Of a stretch of 64,000 bases of DNA, positions 46,395 to 57,017 are shown piece after piece. This DNA is from Lumbricus terrestris (taxonomy: Eukaryota; Annelida; Clitellata; Crassiclitellata; Lumbricidae). The position numbers and the translations under genes were made by a program. The stretch is from assembly GCA_949752735.1 (NCBI GenBank), contig OX457044.1, positions 19,918,521 through 19,982,520 on the forward strand, written 5' to 3'. The stretch's first letter is position 1. Every line of letters starts with the position of its first letter. The notes under the pieces are model-generated. The model was not told the origin of the DNA. It saw only the letters and a list, made by a program, of their open reading frames with translations, and did not search any database.

Positions 46395-46898
46395 TAAATT
46401 GATTTGTTAATCCGTTACTGAGCACCTTTGGAAAAGCTGTTGCGTAATTCAGATAAAATGGGAACTCCGACGTTGTGTGAACAGAGACCGGGCATCACGT
46501 GATAACAGCGAAATATCTAGCGAAATTGGAGTCTGAGCACAGCGAAGGCTATCTGTAGCCTATAACGTGTTGATGTAGCGGGGACAGGTGTATGATGAGA
46601 GGCAGGAAGTGGTCGTGTGGCAATGTTGACGAAAGTCGTCCGGTAGTCGATATAGGATCAAGTTTGCAAAGCACATCGTGGTTTCTGCTGGTATGTGACG
46701 GCGGCAAGGCAAGACTGTTACAGTAGGTCTACCTTATCCCAGACAGTAACCTCCAAACTTTGCATTGAACTCTCTTACCTTCCATATATCCGGGTAATTG
46801 CAACCATATCTAAACTTAGAAATTCGTGCTTGCAATTCTTGAACGTTTAATTTTGAATCATAATGTAATGTAATATTATGTAATTCAGACAATTTATA

Positions 46899-47873
46899 CA
46901 GGGTCGCTAAAAAAGTAATCCCCTGCGGTTTTTTGCCCATATCTTGGCCAAACATACGAATCTTTAAATGAAACTTTACAGTCTTAAAGACAATTCATAT
47001 TTACACATGATGGCCAGATTTAATCAAAATATTTCAAACACAACAAAAGTTATGCCACTTTTAGTGAGGCCACCCACCGTTTTTGACGATTCAAAAACGA
47101 AACGCAACAAAAAGTAACAAAAACAATTTTATTAAGTCTCATCTCAAATAACTGTTGTCAAATGAACTTGGTAGTGCTTCACAACTTGTGTTCAATGTGC
47201 CCACCACCAGTGCCAAAACTTCTTTTGAGTCTCTTTTCAAAGTTCTTGAAGGACCTGTTGATTAATCTGACAGATTCCTTATTTACCAATTTGATTGTCA
47301 TCTTGCTAAGTGACTTCTCAGTGACGAGCAGCTAGGCGGGCACCCTGTTCCTTTTTAAAATAGTAATAATAATGATCATCTGGCAATATCAAGGCTATTT
47401 GATAACAATTATTTGGGATGAGACTAAATAAAATCGTGTTTTTACTACTTTTTGTTGCGTTACGTCTTTGAATCGTCAAAAAGCGGTGGGTGGCCTCCTT
47501 AAAAGTGCCATGACTTTTATTCTGTTTGAAATATTTTGCTGAAATCTGGCCATCATGTGTAGATATGAATTGTCTTTAAGCCTGTAAAATTTCATTTCGA
47601 AATTCTTACCTCCGGCCAAGATATTGGCCAGCATAATTAAATTGTTTTTTTGTAACTTTTTTTGCGTCGCGTTTTTGAATCGTCAAAAAACGGTGGGTGG
47701 CCTCACTAAAAGTGATATCATTTTTGTTCTGTTTCAAATATTTTGTTGAAATGTGACCATTGTACGTAAATATGAATTGCCTTTAAGACTGTATAGTTTC
47801 ATTTAAAAATTCGTTTGTTTGGCCAAGTTATGGGCTAAAAACCGAAGGGGATTACTTTTGTTGGCGCACCCTG
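46899..47873 (-). mobile_element. Mariner-like element (duplicate)
   Basis: Exact counterpart of 38835-39809, including the GGGHIEHKL transposase relic at about 47179-47394. Confidence 0.9.
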
Positions 47874-47918
47874 TATGGCATCGTCAGTATCAAGCCACCT
47901 CTAGGATAGGCCTACTTT

Positions 47919-48208
47919 CAAAGCCGTAGCTAGGGGGTGTTTTGGGTATTTGAACACCCCCTCCCCCAATGAAATAATGTGAGATTTAAATGATGCGTTT
48001 ACTAACAAATGATGTACATGTAAGAAGTAAGAGGAATTCATTTTGAGACTCTTATTTATGTGATAATTTACAGTAGATTAGATCCAACGCGTCGCTGCGA
48101 GAGATCAGGACGTTACTCCAAACCCTTTGTCAATTTTTTTGATTGCTTCTCGGCTTGCTCAAAGTCTGAGAAAACACCCTCTGAAACAAAATCCTGGCTA
48201 CAGCCTTG
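47919..48208. mobile_element. hAT-type MITE (duplicate)
   Basis: Exact counterpart of 39855-40144. Confidence 0.88.
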
Positions 48209-48262
48209 GATACTTTACACGCATATTGTCAACTGTCAAGAGTGAATGTATTGAGCTCGAGA

Positions 48263-48414
48263 GCAAGTCAGCTTCAATTGTTTTGTAAAAGTTGATTCAG
48301 TCTTGATTTCCTGGATAGGAGCCGGAAGACTGTTCCAGGCGCGTGGCCCAGCGACCCGAAAGGCACGACTCATCCAACGCCTAAATCTCCTCACTTCAGT
48401 CTGTGTAAGAAACC
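48263..48414 (-). mobile_element. LINE ORF2 C-terminal remnant (duplicate)
   Basis: Counterpart of 40199-40350. Confidence 0.8.
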
Positions 48415-48569
48415 ATTAATTTTGATTGCATGCGCATTATAAATTGGTGCAAGCGTCAGGACAAGATGCTCAACATGTTCGGCCCAACAGACGCAAAAGA
48501 GAAATTTCAATATTTTCAATATACATTCTAACAGATATACAATTATACATACATAATTATATGCATGCA

Positions 48570-48802
48570 ATGCCATGCATACATACATACATACATACAT
48601 ACATACATACATGCATACATACATACATACATACATACATACATACATACATACATACATACATACATTCATACATACATACATACATACATTCATACAT
48701 TCATACATACATACATATATACATACATACATACATACATACATACATACATACATACATACATACATACATACATACATACATACATACATACATACGT
48801 AT
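48570..48802. repeat. (ACAT)n microsatellite (duplicate)
   Basis: Same length and same interruptions as 40506-40738. Confidence 0.98.
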
Positions 48803-48803
48803 G

Positions 48804-50374
48804 ATAGATGTACATTTTTTTTATCGATGATGTTGTCACACGTCCAAAATACTCGAAAACCGTTCCTTCTTCAGATGCAACGCTCTGGAACGGCGCCGTT
48901 TCTGTAAGGTATGCTGTTCAAAGGCGTTCACTTTCACTTTTGGTAAGGGCATCGGCATGTAAACAGAGTGAACGATCTGTAATATTTTTTCCTACTACAT
49001 CCTAGGCCTACTTCGATAAGAGAAAAGCCGTTGTTTTGTTTTTCTACTTCAAATGATCCGATCAAACAGAACAGAATTAATGACGATAGAATGTAGAACC
49101 GTTCGCTAAAATATGGCTAGATGCAATTTATTGTGGATGATATCGGAAACAGAGCAAAAGAAATTGAAACATAGGCTAACTAAGGCATACGTGTAAATAC
49201 TAAAGCGTAACTGACGAATAGTAACCAAAAAAGGTGAAAAATGAAAACTAGAGTCATGGAGTTAGGATATAATTCAAACGAGACTCAAGTAAAGAGTAGA
49301 ACGAGTCAGCTATGCATATTAATCCTACTCAAGTCAAATGAGACACGTGGCTTCCTCAAAACGCAATTAAGGTACTAGATCTAAAGTCAATGAAATATTA
49401 ATATTCTTCGTTTCTTTTTTAAAACTGACAGCGAAGTATGATTACAATTAGCATTGAACGGATGATCACAAGCTGTTACAGGAGTGGAGTTTAACTTTAG
49501 GCAGCCATGCAAAACCCCATAACATCCTACTCCTCAGTTCACCAATGCTAACTGCCGAATGGAAGATTCACTGAACCTTTCCAACGAAGTTCTTATTGTT
49601 ACTAATTTAAGGCGCATAGTGTCTGCAAGTTCTCTTGTAATCTAACGACGTACAGTAGGGTAGTAGGCTGTAGAAACACGACCATTCCAGACATAAATAT
49701 TTGTTTATATAACTGAAATATTTTTGACATAGGCCTACTGGAACAGAGTTAAGCAGTTCCTGGTTAAGCGATCTGTTTAATTATAGGTCAAGCAATGTCC
49801 TGCAACTGACATTTTACATACCGGTAGCAATTATCATGGTTTTTCTGAAGGCTTTAAGTTACAATATATCATGCAAAACTTGGTTAAGCAGGCCTATACC
49901 TTTCTATCGTCCAGATTCCAGAAGCTAGCAATCAAACTATCACCATAATTACAGTTTCTTTATGGAATAAGTTACCTAGCAGTCTCCGTCACAAACTTCT
50001 TCGTCTTTCTTTGCTCATTTTCCGCAGCATATGAAACCATTCACTCTATTGTGGCCTGGAGCTGTTTGGTCGGGAGCGCCGCTGAGGAGTTTCGTTTTAG
50101 GTGGAATACTGGAGCTATATGAATCGTGGCTATGATTATCATTTCATGATGGATTAGGCCCCCAAGAATTATAATGTATTGTTCAAGAATTTGTAAACCC
50201 GTTGTTCAAGCTCAAAATTATATTAAAATTACTGTATGTCTCTGAATATTATTATCGATACGTCAGGTTTATGCAACGCAACCGGATTTTAGCGCCGTTT
50301 ATTCTATGGGCCTATACTGTATAGGATCCTAAATAATAGAATACGTTATAGGCAGCTTGCATTGTCCCTTGAGT
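48804..50374 (-). other. 3' flank of TLR gene 3
   Basis: Identical to 40740-42310: LINE tail about 49954-50129 and minus-strand AATAAA at 50298-50303. Confidence 0.6.
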
Positions 50375-53294
50375 TCAAGCGATGAAGACGTTGAGTGACG
50401 GCACCGAGTTTATGACACTTGATGCAGGTTTTGCAAGTGCTTGGCCGAGTTTGTCCCAGAACAGCTGTTGTCCCACTCCATGGTCGACCCATTGCGCATA
50501 GGTCTGCCTTTCCGTGAGCATGCGCAGTCGAGGACTCATGTTCCAGTCGGCGATCTCCTCCAGCATCACCAAAACGAGGTTGTCACGGTCGTCTTGAAAC
50601 ACTTTTGACTGAGCCATCGTCATCTCGAAGTGACACCACTGTGACACCGCGAAGGCGTTTGACACTATTAACACCGTCTTTCGACTCTGTTCAATGCTCT
50701 GGACGATGTTCTCGGCGATGTCTCTTCCGGCCAACCAGTCCCGGTGGTGGATGCAGAGTCGAAGGTGATGCTCTGACTCGAGACGGGGAAGGAGTTGGCG
50801 TATGACCCACCTGGAATCGGATTCACTGTAGCTTATGAAGGCGTCGTAGGTGTAGTGCTTTTTGTCCTGCACCTCCTTGAAACGCTTTGTCTTAATCTGT
50901 ATGCGCAATTACACATTATAATATAGGCCTACATCATCGTCATTATTATTATTTTTTAAAATTATCATATCATCATCACCACCATCACCACCACCACCAC
51001 CACCAACATCACCACCACCACCACCACCACCACCACCACCATCGCGATCATGAGATTTAAACCAAATGACTCTTTAAGAGGTCATCAGCTATTTTGGCCG
51101 GAAAAATGGTATATTTTTATGAGATTTCGACCATTAGAAAACGGTCGGCAGAAAATTTGGTCGATGAAAATGTCGTCGGCGACTCAGCCGTCCGCCCCAA
51201 AATGTTCTGTCGCTCGTTCGTCCCCAAAACTTCTATGACCGCCACCAAGAGTTGATAAAAATTACGAATGACTGCAATTTAGGCCTACAAAGCTATTTTA
51301 TTTGGTAATTAGAATCTATACTTAATTCTCCCACTTTTGTCACTAAACCTGACAAAGGTCACTTACACATCATCTTTACTATGAATAATCACTTACTTAG
51401 GGCCTCTACATAGCGAGATCTTCCCTTCGTTGTTTTTTTTACTACTAACCTTCTACACATCTTACTCTTACTTACTCCTACTATTATTCATTATGCACAC
51501 TGCGTAACGTGTAACTGATGTTATTTTTTGGGGAGCAATAAACTGAAACTTGAAACTTGAACTAGAAGTAACTATCAAGCTATTTTAATTGGTAATTAAT
51601 TAGTTTCTCATTAATTGACATTATCAATCACTAACATACATGCATACTAGTTTAGTTACTTTATTTGGTATTTGAAATTGGAAGCAGGATCTAACTAATG
51701 CAGGCCTACCAAGGTGTATTAATGTGCAAATAACTAGTGTCTTGTTAATTAATATTACTAATCAATGACACAATGTGCTAGCCATTAGGCCTGCCTTTTA
51801 TATCGAACTTGGGTCTATAGTCTATACGCATGCAGTTGGTTGATACTTGATGGTTAGAGTTACCTTGTGTTTGAAAAGCCAGTATCTGATGCTCCAGCGG
51901 AACCTATGCAGAATGGATGCAAACGTTGACATAAAGAAAACAAGAAACACTGCTGCAGTCGAAACCCGAAGAAACCAGTCAGACTCTTCGACCAAACACT
52001 CCAACTTCATTCGATTCTCAACTCTCAGAACCGGAAACGATGTTTTTTCCTCTTCCTTATATGTGACACACTGCATGTTGTTGAGCAACCCTTGGGAGTA
52101 GCTGAAATTCTTCGCTCTTATCCACTGACTAAATTCGATCAGTTTGCAATCGCATCTGAACGGATTTCCAGAGAGGTCGAAAATTTTCAGCTGGGCCCAC
52201 AGTTGTGGAGGAAGGGACGAGTTGCTGATCTGTTTTAGGGAGTTATTTGCCACAAGAAGTTCCTCTAAGGATGGCAGTTTCTGAAACGTTTCACTCGTAA
52301 GCATTTCAACGTTGTTGTGATTAATGTTGAGGCTCTTCAGTGCCCCGTAATATACAACGAATTCGTTGAGCATTCTGGTGTTGAGACTGGTGCCATTTAA
52401 GTTTAGACTTGAAATGGAGTTATCGATATTTAGTGGTTTGCTGGATGAGTAATACGGTTGGATGAATAATCCGGTGTTGGCTAGATTCAAATATACAAGT
52501 GATCTGAACGGAAGTGAGTGCTTCTCTAGTCCAAGTAAATGGTTGCCGTCAAGATCTAAATATCTAAGCTTTTTCAAGTCTTTAAAGGTATCGTCTGGAA
52601 TATAGCCGATACGATTTCTACACAAAAAGAGTTTTTCAAGAGAGCTGAGAACTTTCAGTTCTTTTCTTTTGATTGTTTGAATGTGGTTATCCTCCAAATG
52701 TATTTCTTTCAATTGCGGTGTCCAGGGACTGATTCTCGAGGTGAACATTCGAATTCGGATCAGTTGGTTAATGGTAAAGAAGAGGTTACTAAAATGTGTG
52801 CGATTGTTGTCGGAGGCGATCTGTAGACTTGTATCGAGACTGGTTTCTGACAAACTAAGCTCCTCGAGTTTCGACAACGGTCTGAACAGCAGTTTTGGTA
52901 ACGTACGAAACGGGTTGCCACTCAGGTCGAGTCGTTTTAGCTTGACCTGTCCCTTGAATGTGTCAGGTTCAAACGTAAAGATATGGTTATAACTTAAATC
53001 AAGTTCTTCTAATTCTGTCAGCTTCTCTAATGTTCCTGCATCCAAGGTGTCCAGAGGGTGACCACTAACAGTGAGGCTCGTCACGTTGCGTAGGATTCCA
53101 TCGGGAATGCAAAGGCAGTGATATTTCAGAACCGCGCGTGTGCCTATATATTTGCAATCCTTCAGACAAGGATCTTTACATGGTACATCTCCAGTAAATT
53201 GTTTTCTCTTGATGCCATTCGAGTCGACCTGGCAGAATGAACAGAATGCCAGGCACAAAACTCCAATCAGATATTCGAACCAAAAATTGCACAT
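50375..53294 (-). CDS. Toll-like receptor gene 3
   Basis: 650 residues: exon 1 53294-51864 (477 codons) and TIR exon 50896-50375; 967 bp intron, phase-0 junction after RYWLFKHK. Domain order is as in gene 1. The N-terminal cluster is shortened (LKYHCLCIPDG instead of LKYVPAGLYCHCIPDG) and many LRR positions differ from gene 1, while the cap, helix and TIR equal those of gene 2. Two extra residues (DAGTLEKL) restore an LRR length also seen in gene 4. It is the parent of the 3' part of gene 2. The ATG follows CAGGTAAGA, a strong splice-donor lookalike, and an in-frame stop lies seven codons upstream. Confidence 0.93.
50971..51042. repeat. CAC/CAT triplet repeat in TLR-3 intron
   Basis: Counterpart of 42907-42978. 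Confidence 0.95.
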
Positions 53295-54560
53295 TCTTAC
53301 CTGCAACTGCAGCTATAATAGGCTAGCCAACAATTTTATGAGTGAATTGACCGGATGCAGCAACAACTTTCGCACTGAATGATAAAACGGAGACGGACAC
53401 CACGAGCGAACTATTTTATTCGCTCATATCTCTGCTTTCTCTTTCTGAGCTGAGCTATGCGCAAACACACACAAAAATAGACCATTGGCGTAATCACACC
53501 TCATATCCGGAGAGGGCGTCCCAAATAAGAGATGCAAATCCATCTGTTCCTGAATCGTCCAATACGAGGAGAATTAATGCTATAATCATATATTGTAGCC
53601 AATGTGGGGTCATTGATCTTAGAAGCGTTGTTAGCAGATCTGCTCATACAGGGTGGCTCAATAAAAATGTGTCACCAGGAAAAATGCAATTTCTTCACAA
53701 CCAATTGAGAATTTTCGATGTAAATAGCAGGAACTATAGAGGAGAGAGTTCTAATAATCCATGAAAATTGCATTAAAGAATTTTAATTACTTCAAAAGTT
53801 ACTGCTGTTTAAACATTTTCCCAGTTCTTATAATTTCCGCAGTGTCACGTTCTAATACTTGTCATTTCTTTAAAATTATTTGCAGATTGTAATACCCAAA
53901 TGATGATGACGTCATGCGACCTCACTACAAGCTGCAAGAAGCTGTTAATGAAGCATTTGGAATTTACATATAATTATATTACAGTCTCAATTAAATTGAT
54001 TTGTTAATCCGTTACTGAGCACCTTGGGCAAAGCTGTTGCGTAATTAAGATAAAATGGGGGACTCCGACGTTGTGTGAACAGAGACCGGGCATCACGTGA
54101 TAACAGCGAAATATCTAGCGAAATTGGAGTCTGAGCACTGCGAAGGCTATCTGTCATCTGTAAACGTGTTGATGTAGCGGGGACAGGTGTATGATGAGAG
54201 ACAGGAAGTGGTCGTTTGGCAATGTTGACGAAAGTCGTCCGGTAGTCGATATAGGATCAAGTTTGCAAAGCACATCGTGGTTTCTGCTGGTACATTGTAT
54301 GTGACGGCCGCAAGGCAAGACTGTTACAGTAGACCTATCTTATCCCAGACAGTAACCTCCAAACTTTGCGTTGAACTCTCTTACCTTCCATATAACCGGG
54401 TAATTGCAACCATATCTAAACTTAGAAATTCGTGCTTACAATTCTTGAACTGGCAATTTTGAATCGTAATGTAATGTGATGTGATGTAATTCAGACAATT
54501 TATATAGCATCGTCAGTAGCAAGCCACCTCTAGGATACTTTACACGCATATTGTCAACTG
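53295..54560 (-). promoter_or_regulatory. Upstream region of TLR gene 3
   Basis: The conserved block at about 53395-53490 reads GAGCGAATAAAATAG on the minus strand in place of the CCAAT version of genes 1 and 2. The truncated mariner-type end TACAGGGTGGCTCAATAAAA recurs near 53647. The dispersed ACCCGGC repeat, the mariner-like element and the hAT MITE found upstream of genes 1 and 2 are absent, leaving intact pre-insertion sites near 54497 and 54530. Confidence 0.4.
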
Positions 54561-54749
54561 TCAGAGTAGATGTATTGAGCTCGAGAGCAAGTGCGCCTTC
54601 AATTGTCTTGTAAAAGTTGATTCAGTCTTGATTTCCTGGAAAGGTGCTGGAAGACTGTTCCAGGCGCGTGGCCCAGCGATCCGAAAGGCACGACTCATCC
54701 AAAGCCTAAATCTAATTAGTCTGTGTAAGAAACCACTTTGCAGGAGCAA
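54561..54749 (-). mobile_element. LINE ORF2 C-terminal remnant
   Basis: Minus-strand frame FLHRLIRFRLWMSRAFRIAG then PRAWNSLPAPFQEIKTE. Array-wide relic, slightly different from the other copies. Confidence 0.82.
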
Positions 54750-54906
54750 TATAGCCTAAATTGGTGAAAGCGTCAGGATTGGATGTTCAACGAGTTCAGC
54801 CCACACTTTATGGTCCGCAGAGACGTAAAAGAAAAATTTCAGTATTTTCGATATGCATTCTAACATCATAGCCTACGTACATACATAGGCCCACATACAT
54901 ACACAC

Positions 54907-55449
54907 CAAGGACGGATACAGAAATTTTCGACGGGGGGGTTGGGGGGGAATTTAGGGTCTTGGTCCGGGTCGTCGAAAAAAATGATGAACTTTTTAGTCA
55001 TCGGTCTCGAATTTCTAAAAAAGATACCATTTTCGTCCGCCAAAAAATCTGATGAACTTTTTTAGGCATCGGTCTCGAATTTCCAAAAAAGATAGGGCCT
55101 ACCTTTTACGTCCGCCAAAAAAACTGATGACCTTTTTAGTCATCGGTCTCGAATTTCTAAAAAATATACCTTTTTCGTCCGCCAAAAAAACTGATGAACT
55201 TTTTTTAGGCATCGGTCTCGAATTTCCAAAAAAGATACCTTTTTCGTCCGCCAAACAAACTGATGACCTTTTTTAGTCATCGGTCTCAAATTTCCAAAAG
55301 AGATACCTCGTCCTAGTTGGGTGTGGGACGGACACAGGGAGCTACTCACGGGGGAGCCACGTCAATTTTCCGGGCCAGAATAGCTTGTAAAGAATAAAGA
55401 AATTTCTAAATGGGGCCATGGCCATTTTGGCCCCCTGGATCCGCCCCTG
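54907..55449. mobile_element. hAT-type MITE with internal ~64 bp tandem repeats
   Basis: The termini CAAGGACGGATACAG and CTGGATCCGCCCCTG are inverted, and ATACACAC is duplicated at both sides (inside a microsatellite, so partly ambiguous). A G-run follows the left end. Five units of 'tcatcggtctcgaatttc', 'aaaaaagatacc' and 'ttttcgtccgccaaa' fill the interior. Units 1 and 2 have plain (ACAT)n here instead. Confidence 0.85.
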
Positions 55450-57017
55450 ATACACACACATACATACATATGACAGATGTACATTTTTCTTTATTGATGA
55501 TGTTGACACACGTCCAAAATACTCGAAAACCGTTTCTTTTTCAGACGCAACGCTCTGGAACGGCGCTGTGTCTGTAAGGTAAGTTCTTCAAAGGTGCTCA
55601 CTTTCACTTTAGGTAAGCGCATCGGCATGTAAATAGACTGTAATATTTTTTCTTCTACATCCTAGGCCTGCTTCAATAAGAGAAAAGCAGCTGTTTTGCT
55701 TTTGTACTTCAAACATAGAAAAATTAATGACTATCGAACGTAGAACCATTCGCTAAAACATGGATAGATGCAATTTATTGTGAATCGTATCGGAAACAGA
55801 TCAAAAGAAAATGAAACATAGGCTGACTAAGGTATAAGCTTACATATTTATAAATAATAAAGCGTAACTGATGAATAGTAAGCAAAAGGGGTGAGAAATG
55901 AAAACTAGACTCAGGCAGTTAATCTAATTTAAGCGAGACTCAAGTAAAAAGTAAAACGAGTCAGCAATGAATATTAATCCAACTGAAGTCAAACGAGACA
56001 CGTGGTTTCCTCAAAACGCAATTAAGGTTCTGGATCTAAAGTCTATAGAATATTAATATCCTTCGTTTCTTTTTTAAAACTGACGCAACGCAGTATGATT
56101 ACATTAAGTAATGAACGGATGATCACAAGCTGTTACAGGAGTAGAATTTAACTTTCGGCAGCCATGCAAGGCGCCAATCACGCCCTACTACTCAGTTTAC
56201 CAATGCTAACTGCCGAATAGAAGGTTGAGTGAAAGTTTTAAACGAGGTTCTTATTGTTGCTAATTTAAGGCGCATAGTGTCTGCAAGTTCTCTTGTAATA
56301 TAACGACGTACAGTAGAGTATAGTAGGCTATAGACACACGACCATTACAGACATAAATATTTGCTTATTATAACTGAAATATCCCTGACATAGGCCTACT
56401 GGAACAGAGTTAAGCAGTTCCTGGTCAAGTGATCTGTTTAATTATAGGCCAAGCAATGTCCTGCTAACTGAATTTTACACAGCAATTATCATAGTTCTTC
56501 TGAAGGTTTAGAATTACATTATATCATGCAAACTTGGTTAAGCAGGCCTATACCTTTCTATCGCCCAGATTCCAGAAGCTAGCATTCAAAGTATCATCAT
56601 TATTACAGTTTCTTTATGGAATAAATTACCTAGCAGTCTCCGTCACAAACTTCTTCGTCTTTCTTTGCCCATTTTCCGCAGCATTTGAAAACCATTCCCC
56701 CTATTGTGGCCTGGAGATGTTTTGTCGGGAGCGCCTCTGTGGAGTTTCGTTTTAGGTGGCGCTATATGAATCATGGCTATGATTATGATTTCCTGATGGA
56801 TTAGGCCCCAAGAATAATGTCTTGTTCAAGAATATGTAAACCCGCTGTTCAAGCTCAAAATTATATTAAAATTACTGTATGTCTCTGAATATTATTATCG
56901 ATGCGTCAGGTTTATGCAATGCAGCCGGATTTTAGCGCCGTTTTTTCTATAGGCCTATACTGTATAGGATCCTAAATAATAGAATACATTATAGGCAGCT
57001 TGCATGGTCCATTGAGT
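55450..57017 (-). other. 3' flank of TLR gene 4
   Basis: Diverged version of the 40740-42310 flank, with the LINE tail at about 56595-56775 (plus strand). The AATAAA seen behind genes 2 and 3 is changed here ('ccgttttttctat'). No other gene is seen. Confidence 0.6.

Larger units (their letters stand above)
44163..52226. repeat. 8064 bp tandem duplication, right copy
   Basis: Same content and order as 36099-44162: 5' part of the gene-1-type exon 1, upstream region, dispersed repeat, mariner-like element (46899-47873), hAT MITE (47919-48208), LINE relic, (ACAT)n (48570-48802), 3' flank, TIR exon, intron and 3' part of exon 1. It ends within exon 1 of gene 3. Confidence 0.93.
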
